Source: Pyronema omphalodes (lineage: Eukaryota; Ascomycota; Pezizomycetes; Pezizales; Pyronemataceae). From it: a stretch of DNA of 64,000 nucleotides. How positions within the stretch are numbered: the first letter of the stretch is position 1; each line of letters opens with the position of its first letter. The stretch is taken from assembly GCA_024516155.1 (NCBI GenBank), contig JAJJXM010000087.1, positions 1 through 64,000 on the forward strand. The letters run 5' to 3'. The translations under genes were made by a program, and so were the position numbers. Shown piece by piece: positions 10,512 to 21,077 of the stretch. The notes under the pieces are model-generated. The model was not told where the DNA came from and ran no database searches. It saw only the letters and a list, made by a program, of their open reading frames with translations.

Positions 10512-12131
10512 GTGAGGTGGATAGGCCTGTATTTAGATAGGAAACTTAACTTTAGAAGACATGTAGCTAGACGAGTAACCGCCGCGCAAAGAACTCTGAA
10601 CGCACTGTGTAGGTTAGCACGGTACGAAACAGGTCTGTCCCCCGCTGCTACAAGACTAATCTACCAGGCGTGTGTCCAGTCGAGAGCAGACTACGGCGCA
10701 GAGATATGGTGGAACCAACAAAAAGACCTTGCCCGCACCCTCCAGAATCAACAGAACACCGCCCTCCGCAGGATTCTCAATGCCTTCACCTCTACTCCGA
10801 TCCTGGCACTCCACAATGAATCCGCACTCCCCCCCGTCACAATACGTCTTGACAACCGCCAGCGGAAATACGCCCTGCGCACCCTCACCTTACCCGCTTC
10901 GCACCCCATCATCACACGCTGCCCTGTCTCGTTTCCCGCCCCGAGTATCGATGATGCCTCCATCAACCCGGACACCGAGTACGACCACCCGTGGCACGTC
11001 CCAGGACAAGCCCCGTCCCGCCTCCTGCACGTCATCAGCACCCTCTCCCCGTGGGTCCAACCAAACGCCGAAATCGAGGACACCTCCCAAAACATCCCCG
11101 ACGACGACCTCGCCCCTACATTAACGATCGACATCTCCTCCTCCCCGAAGGCTGACGCTGCCGACGACCACCTCCTCCTCCTCCACGCCCTTCGCCAACA
11201 ATCGGATACTATCCTACTGTACACGGACGGCTCTCAACTTGACGGCATAACAGGCGCAGGATACACCATCCCCCACGGGCTGCCACGACCTGTCAACTCC
11301 ATAGTGCCCATGGGCGACAGAACAGAAGTCTTCGACGTGGAAGTCATGGCCATCCACGAAGGACTCCGGACATGCCTGACACATGTTCGACGCAACGACC
11401 TATACGACAAACACATCCACGTTTTTACCGACAACCAGGCCGCGATACGTCGAGCCTCTCACCTCCGTCGAGGCCCCGGCCAGGAGCTCGCCTGGGCCAT
11501 CCACAACACCGCTCACGACCTTCACACTTACGGTACCTCAATTACCATCCACTGGGTCCCAGGACACACCAGCGTCCCCGGAAACGAAGCCGCCGACGAA
11601 CTGGCCCGACAGGCGACAACAGTACCGCCACGCCGACAAATACCGATATCCCTCACTTGGCTGCGCCGCCGCGCTCGAGAAAGGTACACCGAAGACTGGG
11701 CCACTTGGTTCACCTCTTTCCCCCGACCGCGCACGTACGCCGCCACACACCGCCGCAAAATGGACACTGCGTACACCGAAAACCCCCGCTGGATATCAAC
11801 TGCAATCCTGGGTCTTCGCACCGGCCACGGGTACTTCCTCGACTGCTTGGCCCACCCTCCATCCGACGAATACCCCTCCCGCAGCTGCAGCTGCCCAATC
11901 CATCCACCGCAGACGCCTCGACACCTCCTCCTGAGCTGCCCCGAATTCCAGGCCGCTCGCTCCACACTCAGGAAGGACCTCAAACTCAGACAACGCTCCC
12001 GGATCAACCTAAACACCATTCTGGACACCCCCTCCGGCACCAAGGCTCTTTCCACCTTTATCTCTGCAACCAAGGTTGCTACCTCGACCTGGGCACACTC
12101 CCGGCTAGAGAAGCCTCGCAGAAGGGGATAG
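10512..12131 (+). CDS. LINE A' ORF2, C-terminal part: RT thumb, RNase H, Cys/His tail
   Basis: Open for 539 codons but lacks its natural start. It begins after the RT palm, at the VRWIGLYLD motif. RNase H follows with TDGSQ (about residue 240), VFDVEVMAI, TDNQAA and a HWVPGH...NEAAD block. The VFDVEV motif has Val where A1 has Ala, next to the expected catalytic Glu. The C-terminus has a C-x-C...H...C cluster (SCSCPIH ... LLLSCPEF), a feature of Tad1/I-type LINEs. This tail is missing from A1, so A' is the only complete record of the LINE A C-terminus here. It is not expected to be translated as a functional protein. Confidence 0.85.
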   Translation: MRWIGLYLDRKLNFRRHVARRVTAAQRTLNALCRLARYETGLSPAATRLIYQACVQSRADYGAEIWWNQQKDLARTLQNQQNTALRRILNAFTSTPILALHNESALPPVTIRLDNRQRKYALRTLTLPASHPIITRCPVSFPAPSIDDASINPDTEYDHPWHVPGQAPSRLLHVISTLSPWVQPNAEIEDTSQNIPDDDLAPTLTIDISSSPKADAADDHLLLLHALRQQSDTILLYTDGSQLDGITGAGYTIPHGLPRPVNSIVPMGDRTEVFDVEVMAIHEGLRTCLTHVRRNDLYDKHIHVFTDNQAAIRRASHLRRGPGQELAWAIHNTAHDLHTYGTSITIHWVPGHTSVPGNEAADELARQATTVPPRRQIPISLTWLRRRARERYTEDWATWFTSFPRPRTYAATHRRKMDTAYTENPRWISTAILGLRTGHGYFLDCLAHPPSDEYPSRSCSCPIHPPQTPRHLLLSCPEFQAARSTLRKDLKLRQRSRINLNTILDTPSGTKALSTFISATKVATSTWAHSRLEKPRRRG

Positions 12132-12964
12132 ACCCCTACCGCTGACTACACTGACCACAGTACCTTGGGAACTTCCGCGCGCGCTGATTTTGCAGTGCTT
12201 TCTTACTTAGGACTTCTGTTTTGTAAAAAAAAAAAAAAAAAAAAAAGGGGACAAGTAAAGGGGGAAGGTAGAAGAGGGATAGGCGGAGAGAAAGGGAATG
12301 GGCACGCGGTGACGGGATCGGGCTGGGGTCGTTGCTTGGGTCTGCTTGGGGTTCGGGTGTTTTGAGTTTTCTTTTCTTTGTCTTTCAATTGTTTGTCTTA
12401 CGGGTTGGAGTTGTTTTACGGTACGGCGGGTGAGAAGGGCACGGATGGTGGAATGGTGCACGGGAAAGGAGATGACGGGGACAGCAGGCGAGATAGGGCA
12501 GACGAGTTTCTTTTGTACTTTCCTTTGTTTGGGTGCGACAATGTTTTTCTTATGTTCGAAGGGCGGGAGGAGTGCGAGGAGTTGCGAAAGGAGAGAGAGG
12601 GGTGCGGGGAAGGGGCAGAGGAGGACGACGGGAGTTTTGTTTTTCTTTTGTACGCGGAGGAAACAAAGGCGGTAAAATGGCTAAACATGGGACGGGGAAG
12701 GGAGGAGGAAAGGGAGGAGCCCGGCGAGGCGGCCTCTGTGCAAGCAGGGCACTTGGAACATCAGACGCGCTTGGACAAGAAACCCCCGTAGTATACAGTG
12801 GGGACAGACCCCACAACCACAACGATCAAGAGGAGGAGACTGGTAGAGGTGGAGACTGGGTTTTTGCTTTTACATTTCTTTCTTCTTCTCTTTTGTATGT
12901 ATCTGTCCCTGGTCATAACCTTCGGGTTGCAAACAAGTAATGAGAGAACAAACAAACAAACATT
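12132..12964 (+). other. LINE A' 3' UTR with internal A-tract, hairpin and (AAAC)n tail
   Basis: A run of 22 A (12225-12246) lies about 95 nt after the stop codon, followed by about 700 nt of purine-rich sequence. The last 320 nt or so (from about 12640) are nearly identical to the 3' end of C1. The hairpin AACC-TTCG-GGTT is at 12917-12928 and the tail at about 12949-12962. No gene is seen in this stretch. Confidence 0.75.
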
Positions 12965-13285
12965 AACGATCTGCTCGGCGAAAACACGAAGCTGCGCGCG
13001 GCATACGACTCTACGCAGGCAGAAACAGCAGCTCGCAAGGCTGCTGTGGACGCCCTGACGAAGAAAATCGACGAACAGCAACAAGTCATTTCGGCGCCCC
13101 CCTCACCGAACCTCACGGCCTCTTCCTCAGCGATGGAAGAGATGACTATGCAACTGTCCGTCGTCCAACATGACATTCAGGATGTCCTGGACGCTGTTCG
13201 CAACCCTCCTCGCAAGAGAAAGCGAAGGGGAAGCGACCAGAACACCGAACCCACCTCACCGACAAACAGAAGACCGGTGAACCAC

Positions 13286-13713
13286 ACAGCAACCGCTGAC
13301 CCCCCCCTGCATTTGCGACAACAACAACAATTTCCCCGATTTTCGAATGGGCAATCGATTTCTTACCTCGGAATTACCCCGAATCTCGATTTTCGGAACC
13401 CAGCTACCGTTTACCGTTGAGATTCAGCGGAAAAACGCGATTCTGGGACCTCCGGGCCGGATTCCGGGCACTTTCATCAACGCCGCTCCACCACCTGCCC
13501 CCCAATCATCAAACCGACCTTATTTTCGGTTTCGGCATACCGAAATCCCCCCCCCCCCCCCAAATCCCCCCCCCACCAGCAGCACTGGTTGTGGTGATAC
13601 CCCAAATTTCCCCCCCTCCGGACCCCTTTCCTCGCGAAAAATTTGCGTGCTCGCTTAGCAAGAGCCTCCTCACGTGACTCTTCGCCATCGCTTACCGTAC
13701 CACCGGTTAAGCG
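13286..13713 (+). promoter_or_regulatory. LINE A1 5' UTR with C-tract box (13298-13325)
   Basis: GA followed by eight C, then TGCATTTGCGACAACAAC. The same box (C run of 8-12, then TGCMTTYKCRACAAC) sits 10-20 nt from the 5' end of A, B and C elements even though their coding regions differ. It is a plausible internal promoter/initiator or a packaging or RT-termination signal. A second C run lies at about 13549-13575. No ORF of note. Confidence 0.6.
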
Positions 13714-15423
13714 ATGGACGCTAACGCACCCATCCCCGCCACGCCCTCGCGTATGCAGGTACCCGAGAATATTTTTAGCCACGACGAGCTTTCCCGAGTC
13801 AACGCCCCGCACGCTGGCTCCTCCGCCATCGCGACCTCTAAGAAATCAACGACCGCCTCCGGAAAAGTCACCAAACCCCCCACCAAAAAATCCGCCTCTA
13901 GACGTGACCTCGACCTCCTCCGCAAAAATGTTACCCGACCGAAAACAAACACCCACGTGAACCTCGATGGGACCCCCGTCGAAACAATGCCGACCGCTAT
14001 GGACACCGACAGCTGCCCCGACACCGACTCCGAATCCGACTGTGACCTAAACCTCAATGACAGCCAACACGCAATAACTGCTTCCGACGTCAACCCCAAC
14101 CCCCAGCCTCAGCCCGACAACAACCTCCTCTCAGCCATCGCCGCTATGATTTCGAAAAACACCAACGACGCGCTCCGACCTATTGTCCATTCCATCGACA
14201 CCATCAACAAAAGACTCGACAAAATCACAAAACCCAGCCCGCCCCCTCCGACACAGCCCCAACGTCAACCCCACCCCGAACAAACGACCACCGCCAACTC
14301 ACCCCACGACGACCTCCAATACTGGAAAGAACGATGCCGTCTCCTGGAAAACGCCCTTCGCCACCACAACATCGCCATACCGACCTCCACCACTACTCGC
14401 CGCCACAACCGCCCCACGACCACTCACCAGCCGTGGACCTCCGGCACAACCGTCGCTGACCTCTCCTTCCCCGCCCACGCCCCCAAAAGCAACCCCCCCG
14501 CAAAACCGCACCCCCGACGCCAACGCACCCCCCCCCAGTCCATCATGATACCCATCCCACACCCTGCGGAAATCGACGTCAATACCAAAGCCCAACTGGG
14601 AAGGGCGATCAACGCTGCACTCACCCAGACGCAGGCGCCGCCTCACATGGCTGTCGCCACGATCAGACAAGCCTCATCAGGAAACCTCATCGTGACCATG
14701 ACAGACGGCACCACTGAATCCGAGCTGACCAAGAACCTAGGGACCATACACACAGCGACGCGACAGGTCAACACCTCCATCGCCGCACCCCGCCTGAACG
14801 AGCGGTGGTATAAGCTCGCAGTTCATGGAATCCCCACGAGCCAATACCCCGACTCCCCCGACGGAATGCGCCTCCTCCAAGAGGAGATCGAACGCAGCAA
14901 CGGACATGTCACCCTGGCGCAACCCCCCCGATATATGACGACCGCGGAGAAACGTGTGGGCAAGGAAGCGTCCAGTGTGGTTATTGCGGTACGTACCGCC
15001 GAAGAGCTCGCACTCCTGAAGCGCAAACGAGTCATGGTACTCTTCGAGCCCCGAAGAGTCACCGAGTACCACTCTGCCCGACGGACCGACCAGTGTCGGC
15101 GCTGCTTGCTCTTTGGCCACCACTACACCAACTGCACTGGACCGCAAGGCCCCACCTGCGGCATCTGCGGCCAGAACCACCCCACGGACGACCACGCCTG
15201 CAACGACTGCCCCCAACGCAAAGGTAAGAGTTGTGAGCACACTAGATACCATTGCAAAAACTGCGCGGACGCCAACCTCCCCGACCTCGACCACCCAGGC
15301 TTCAGCAAGCAGTGCCCCGTACGCATCCGCATATTCAAAGAAGCCTGGACAGCGTCACAAAACCCCGCCGCCGCCCCACCCAACCCAGCCGACAGAGACA
15401 CTGAGATGAACGCCCATGTCTAG
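13714..15423 (+). CDS. LINE A ORF1: Gag-like nucleic-acid-binding protein, CCHC
   Basis: 569 residues, opening at the first good ATG (GCGATGG) after the 5' UTR. The N-terminal half is low-complexity, acidic then Pro/Thr-rich. A conserved middle region (about residues 280-420) runs through NERWYKLAVHGIP. A Cys/His cluster follows: CX2CX4HX4C at residues 461-474 (CRRCLLFGHHYTNC) and two further Cys/His groups to about residue 525. By family knowledge such ORF1 proteins coat LINE RNA in the ribonucleoprotein. The stop overlaps the ORF2 start by 8 nt (ATGTCTAG), suggesting coupled termination-reinitiation. No breaks are seen. Confidence 0.85.
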   Translation: MDANAPIPATPSRMQVPENIFSHDELSRVNAPHAGSSAIATSKKSTTASGKVTKPPTKKSASRRDLDLLRKNVTRPKTNTHVNLDGTPVETMPTAMDTDSCPDTDSESDCDLNLNDSQHAITASDVNPNPQPQPDNNLLSAIAAMISKNTNDALRPIVHSIDTINKRLDKITKPSPPPPTQPQRQPHPEQTTTANSPHDDLQYWKERCRLLENALRHHNIAIPTSTTTRRHNRPTTTHQPWTSGTTVADLSFPAHAPKSNPPAKPHPRRQRTPPQSIMIPIPHPAEIDVNTKAQLGRAINAALTQTQAPPHMAVATIRQASSGNLIVTMTDGTTESELTKNLGTIHTATRQVNTSIAAPRLNERWYKLAVHGIPTSQYPDSPDGMRLLQEEIERSNGHVTLAQPPRYMTTAEKRVGKEASSVVIAVRTAEELALLKRKRVMVLFEPRRVTEYHSARRTDQCRRCLLFGHHYTNCTGPQGPTCGICGQNHPTDDHACNDCPQRKGKSCEHTRYHCKNCADANLPDLDHPGFSKQCPVRIRIFKEAWTASQNPAAAPPNPADRDTEMNAHV

Positions 15424-18400
15424 CTACAACAGACTGGCAGCAACCATACGGATCGTCTCCCACAACGTGAACCGACAACGATCAGCACTCGATGCGCTGC
15501 TGAATAGCGCACACAGCACAGCCGATATAATCCTAATACAAGAAATTCACATAACCGACATAACATACGCCACCACACACCCATCTTTCACACTGGTCTT
15601 GCCACCGCGTGGAGATAGAACCACCAACAGAACAGCCGCCTATGTGACCAGGACAAACCCATACCTCAGGGTTTCTCAACGCACCGATATATGCGCGGAT
15701 CCTGACCTCCAGGTCCTCGAGGTAGGCACTGACTTAATTCCTTCTTTCTTTCTTTTTAATATATACAACGAAAAACACCCCGAAAGCAATATTTATACCA
15801 TCCCGAGAGCCCTCATCCCCCTCCCCCTCCCCCGCAGGTGCATCATCACAGGTGACCTCAACGCTCACCATGCCCTGTGGAACTCCTCCACACGTACCCC
15901 CACCCGCGCCACCGAAATAGTTGACCTCATCGAACAACGAGACTGGACCCTCGTGTCCGTCCCTGACATTCCCACCTACTACTACAACCAAGGCCGCAGT
16001 TCTTCCGTCCTCGACCTGACCCTAGCATCGCCCCACATGGCAGAGGAAACAATCAACTGGGCAATTGACGACGACAACGCTACGGGATCTGACCATGAAG
16101 TCATACGTTTCGAAGTGCACACAACCCACCCGGACGCTGAAACAACCCCCCCAACAAACCGACTGAACTGGAAAAAGACGGACTGGGAACTCTTCGCCGA
16201 AACCCTCCGTGCCTCGTGCTTAGCCCTCACACCGTCATGGACACAATACCGCAACCACCCTACCACAGACAACCTCCATGCGTGGGCGGAGTCAATGCGT
16301 GATGCCATCCTTAATGCCGCAACTACGTCCACCCCCGTACTACAAGTGACCCCGCAATCGAAAAGATGGTGGACCGCAGAAGTCACCGAGGCAAGGAAAA
16401 AGATGACCAAAGCAAGACGTAAGTGGAAACGCAAACGTGACGATAGATCCCACCTAAACTACAAACAACACCGAAACGAATACCACAGAACCATTCGAAC
16501 GGCGAAAGATGCAAAGTGGAAGGAATATCTTTCCCAAGCCGAAGGACCCGATGTGTGGCAGGCGTTTAGGTACACCAACCCTCGGCGTGCTCAGCTAACT
16601 CCAAACCTCCGCGCAATGATAAACGGCCAAGAAACAATCTGCAGCTCCTTCGACGCAAAGGTAGAGGCCTTCCAAAAGTTGTTTCCCCCGCCGCCGCCAC
16701 CACCGCCTCCGTCCGTCCTCCCCCCGCGCCGTGAGTTGCAGTGGACAACCTTTACACCGACAGAGGTAGAAACAGCGATATTCTCCTCCTCGCCGAAGAA
16801 GGCGCCCGGACCCGATGGGCTCACATTCGCCTGCCTACGCCAAGCATACCTCGCCATCCCCGAACACATGAACAACCTCTACGCCACATTAGGGACGGTA
16901 GGCTACCATCCGCGATGCTGGCGCCAGGCCACCACAGTCATTATCGCCAAACCCAACAAGCCGGATTACAGCAATCCAAAGGCATACCGTCCGATTGCGC
17001 TCCTAAACTGCCTTGGGAAGACCCTCGAAAAACTAATGGCCACTCGCCTAGGCACGATGGCAGACTCTCACGACTTACTACATAGAGACCAAATAGGTGG
17101 ACGCCCGCAGAGATCAGCAATTGACGCGGCGATGGCGCTGGTGCACGACGTCGAGATTGGGAAATCTCACGGAATGCTAACCTCTGCCCTCTTCCTCGAT
17201 GTTCGTGGAGCGTTCGACAATGTCTCTGCTGACCGCCTCCAACAAACATTACGACAGCTTGGGTGCCCGCGACCAGTAGTATCGTGGTGCCAGTCTTTCC
17301 TCGCAGATCGCACGATCGCTCTAGCGTTCGATGGGCGAACTGACACGCAACGCCCAGTGCAAACAGGCATCCCACAAGGTTCCCCTGCATCCCCCATACT
17401 TTTCTTATTATACCTCCGCCCATTATTCGACGAACTAGCACAGGTACACCCGTACGCCTGGACACCTAGCTACATTGACGACGTAGCGATCGTCGTCCAG
17501 GGACGCACCAGAAAAGCGAACGCCCGCGCACTTGAGAACATCACGACGACAGCCTTTCGGTGGGCCGACGCAAACGCCGTTGCATTTGACGATGCCAAGT
17601 CAGAGCTCCTGCATTTCCACTGGGCACGCACCGATAGCACCACTGAGGAGGAAAAAGTTAAGTTACCAAACGGTACAGTTATCACACCGGGAACACAAGG
17701 AGGAGAGAAGGATGTTGTGAGGTGGATAGGCCTGTATTTAGATAGGAAACTTAACTTTAGAAAACATGTAGCTAGACGAGTAACCGCCGCGCAAAGAACT
17801 CTGAACGCACTGTGTAGGTTAGCACGGTACGAAACAGGTCTGTCCCCCGCTGCTACAAGACTAATCTACCAGGCGTGTGTCCAGTCGAGAGCAGACTACG
17901 GCGCAGAGATATGGTGGAACCAACAGAAAGACCTTGCCCGCACCCTCCAGAATCAACAGAACACCGCCCTCCGCAGGATTCTCAACGCTTTCACCTCTAC
18001 TCCGATCCTGGCCCTCCACAATGAATCCGCACTCCCCCCCGTCACAATACGTCTTGACAACCGCCAGCGGAAATACGCCCTGCGCACCCTCACTCTACCC
18101 GCTTCACATCCTATCATCACACGCTGCCCCGTCTCGTTTCCCGCCCCGAGTATCGAGGATGCCTCCATCAACCCGGACACCGAGTACGACCACCCGTGGC
18201 ACGTCCCAGGACAAGCCCCGTCCCGCCTCCTGCACGTCATCAGCACCCTCTCCCCGTGGGTCCAACCAAACGCCGAAATCGAGGACACCTCCCAAAACAT
18301 CCCCGACGATGACCTCGCCCCTACATTAACGATCGACATCTCCTCCTCCCCGAAGGCTGACGCTGCCGACGACCACCTCCTCCTCCTCCACGCCCTTCGC

Positions 18401-18958
18401 CAACGATCGGATACTATCCTACTGTACACGGACGGATCTCAACTTCACGGCATAACAGGCGCAGGATACACCATCCCCCACGGGCTGCCACGACCTGTAG
18501 ACTCCATAGTGCCCATGGGCGACAGAACAGAAGTCTTCGACGCGGAAGTTATGGCCATCCACGAAGGACTCCGGACATTCCTGACACATATTCGACGCAA
18601 CGACCTATACGACAAACACATCCACGTTTTTACCGACAACCAGGCCGCGATACATCGAGCCTCTCACCTCCGTCGAGGCCCCGGCCAGGAGCTCGCCTGG
18701 GCCATCCACAACACCGCTCACGACCTTCACGCTTACGGTACCTCAATTACCATCCACTGGGTCCCAGGACACACTAGCGTCCCCGGAAACGAAGCCGCCG
18801 ACGAACTGGCCCGACAGGCGACAACAGTACCGCCACGCCGACGAATACCGATATCCCTCACTTGGCTGCGCCGCCGCGCTCGAGAGAAGTACACTGAAGA
18901 CTGGGCTACCTGGTTCACCTCTTCCCCCCGACCGCGCACGTACACCGCCACACACCGC
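15416..18958 (+). CDS. LINE A ORF2: APE endonuclease-RT-RNase H, C-terminus lost
   Basis: Open for about 1,181 genuine codons; 24 more codons to 19030 are read in the B3 leader. The APE domain is at residues 5-230 (SHNVNR, LIQEIHI, GDLNAHHALW, GSDHEV). RT runs from about 430 to 720 (KKAPGPDG, LNCLGKTLEK, LDVRGAFD, GIPQGSPASP, catalytic YIDD near 686-689). RNase H is at about 1000-1140 (TDGSQ, FDAEVMAI, TDNQAA, HWVPGH). All visible catalytic residues are present. Only the C-terminal Cys/His tail, known from A', is missing. This could still be an active enzyme source except for the lost 3' end, which the RT would need for its own RNA. Confidence 0.88.
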
Positions 18959-19258
18959 ACCTCGACGCACACCACACCGGAAAATCGACCCCCCCCCCTG
19001 CCTTTTCGACAACCACCCGGAAATCTCTAGATTTTCGAGCGGAATCCTAATCGGCACACCCGAATTCCCCTATCGCAGCGGTTTCAGACCAGGCCCGCTC
19101 TTTTTCGTCGTGTTACACGGTGGAGAAGAGTTTTCAACGGCCCCTGAAGCAGCCAGCGACACGGACAACCACCCCCCCCCCACAACCACCACACAAATCA
19201 TCAATTTTCCACCGGAATCACCATCATACCCCCCGATACTCATCAACCCGAGCTCCCG

Positions 19259-21077
19259 ATGGCTCCTCGAACCTCCGCGGCGAAGAAACACCCGCTCCCC
19301 CCCGACAAACCCCCCATACGCGACCTCGCGCTGAGCCGCCACGCTAGCGCAGAGCCTCATCTCATGCAGGTACACCACGACGAGATGCACCTCGATGACG
19401 ATGACGTCAGCGATAGCGACGACGCGTCCTCCTACGACAACGCACGCGACCGCACCCCGTCCCCCACCCCCCGCAATGCTGCCCCCGCCATCACCTCCCC
19501 AGCAACCCAACGAATCTTCCGCTCCGACCCAATCACCCAAAAGCAGGACGACCCGTTTCTCCCCCAAAAACGCCACGCAACATCCACAGCGCACTCCCAC
19601 CCCACCAACGCCGACCACGACAATTACCGACGCAGCATCAAGAAACTTCTGAACAACGTCCCCGTTACGACCGCCCCCGACAACGCCACCCCCCCCGCCG
19701 ACAATAACCCCAAAGCCGACAACGACTCCAACCGCGTCCTGAGCGCCCTCGCCACCTACGCCGACCTCGCCCGCCACAATGACAAAATCACAAACGACCG
19801 CATCACGAAACTCTACCAAATCCTCGACCGCGACAGAACGATGACCCGTGACACAAACAACATGCTCAAACGAATCGCCCCCATTCTCTGCCCCGAATAC
19901 GTCCCCTCGACCACCGCCCCCTCCCCCGAAAATGCCCTCACTGCCCCCGCCGACGACTCAAAGGACTACTGGAAGCAACGCTGCCTCGCTGCTGAGGCAG
20001 AACTCGCCAAACACAGCCTCCCCGTGCCCTCCCCGCCGCAGCAAGCCGACCCCCGCGACAATCTGGAACGGGAACTCCCCCCGCGAACTCTTCCCCAACG
20101 CCCAACCCACCCCCGCACGCCCCAAACCAACCACTGCCAACACGAAAAAGACCCCCGCCAAAAGACCCGCCCCACCCTCGCCCACAGAACATCATCATCC
20201 CCTGCCCAGACCCTCACACTCTCAGTGACAACGCCAAGATCATGATCGGTATGAAGGTAAACGAAGCGTTGCGCCGCGCAAAGTACCCGACAACATCTCC
20301 ATCCTGACGGTGAGGAAAAAACATGTCTGGCAACCTCCTCCTCACCCCATCCCCCGCCACCCCAATCAATGACCTCCTCCCCCACCTCCCCATCATCCAC
20401 GAAGCAGCCCGCTCCGTTCCACGCCTCCCTCCTGCCCCCTAAACTGAATGAAAAGTGGTACAAACTTGCGGTGCACGGTATCCCGATGGACGTCTTCCCA
20501 GACACCACTGAGGGCATGGAACTCCTCCAGCAAGAGATCGAGCGTAACCACCCCTGTGAAACTAGCCCAGAGACCACGATACATCTCGCACCCCGACAAG
20601 AGAGAAGGTAAGACCGCATCCAGCGTGATGGTGGCAGTACGATCCGCAGACTGACTACCAATCCCTGAAACGGTCGAAAATAGTGGTACTTATACGAACA
20701 CAAAGAGTGACCGAATTTCCACACCTCCCGATCCACCGACCTCTGTCGCAAGTGCCTTAAACATGGTCCACCACCACGCCACATGCCACTCCACTGGCGG
20801 CCCAACCTGCGCGATGTGTGCAGGCGCACACTCCACTGACAACCACACCTGTGTAGACTGCCCTTCCTAAACGTGGTCGAAGCTGTATCCACACCGTATA
20901 CAGATGCACGAACTGCAAGGAAGCAGGAAACCCCGACTCCTCGCACCCCGCCTACAGCGCCCGATGCCCGGTCAGACAAGGCCATCGTTCACGAAGCATG
21001 GCAAAGAGCCCGCACCGCCCCCCCTCTCACCTGACGCCGACCCCACCGACGACACCAACATGACCGCTGATGCATAA
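19259..21077 (+). pseudogene. LINE B3 ORF1 (Gag-like, CCHC), frameshifted
   Basis: The ATG at 19259 opens 328 codons (to 20245), rich in Asp, Pro and Thr. The conserved middle (LNEKWYKLAVHGIPMD) continues in another frame at about 20369-20611. Cys-rich sequence corresponding to the zinc knuckles is recognisable at about 20720-20920 but is broken by further indels. The ancestral end (MTADA, TAA 21075-21077) overlaps the ORF2 ATG at 21070 by 8 nt, as in LINE A. Confidence 0.75.

Larger units (their letters stand above)
10490..12964 (+). mobile_element. A': 5'-truncated Tad1-like LINE A
   Basis: Begins in the middle of ORF2 (equivalent to about 17695 in A1) and runs through the ORF2 stop, an internal A-tract, a purine-rich 3' UTR, the terminal hairpin and an (AAAC)n tail. 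It has a perfect 12-bp TSD. ORF2 is more than 95% identical by eye to the overlapping part of A1, so it is a recent insertion. The 5' truncation is the usual outcome of incomplete target-primed reverse transcription. Confidence 0.92.
9786..13285 (+). mobile_element. C3: ORF1-only element, interrupted by LINE A' and 3'-truncated
   Basis: The C-tract box (C9 tract near 9821-9829) and the whole 5' UTR are present. The ORF starts at the ATG at 9998, is broken at 10489 by A', resumes at 12965, and stops matching at 13285, where the 5' terminus of LINE A1 begins. No 3' end or tail of C3 is found downstream. Confidence 0.75.
9998..13285 (+). pseudogene. C3 ORF1-like protein, split by an insertion
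   Basis: Same protein as in C1 and C5. The part 9998-10489 encodes the N-terminus, a third version of the variable block (about 10200-10345) and the start of the coiled coil. The part 12965-13285 encodes the rest of the coiled coil and the basic RKRRGSD region. The two halves join cleanly at the duplicated aacgatctgctc. The C-terminal third is absent. Confidence 0.75.
13286..18958 (+). mobile_element. A1: Tad1-like LINE A, 5'-complete, 3'-truncated
   Basis: Starts with acagcaaccgctgac followed by the C-tract box and carries the full 5' UTR, ORF1 and most of ORF2. It stops abruptly at 18958, within the region after RNase H, where the 5' leader of LINE B3 starts. The best-preserved LINE in the window. 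The order ORF1 (CCHC), then APE-RT-RNase H, places it with the Tad1 clade of fungal LINEs. Confidence 0.88.

Noticed and set aside
10748..11224. Antisense ORFs over LINE RNase H (also at 17953-18429)
   Set aside because: They mirror the conserved sense protein and are open because of codon composition; no independent signal.
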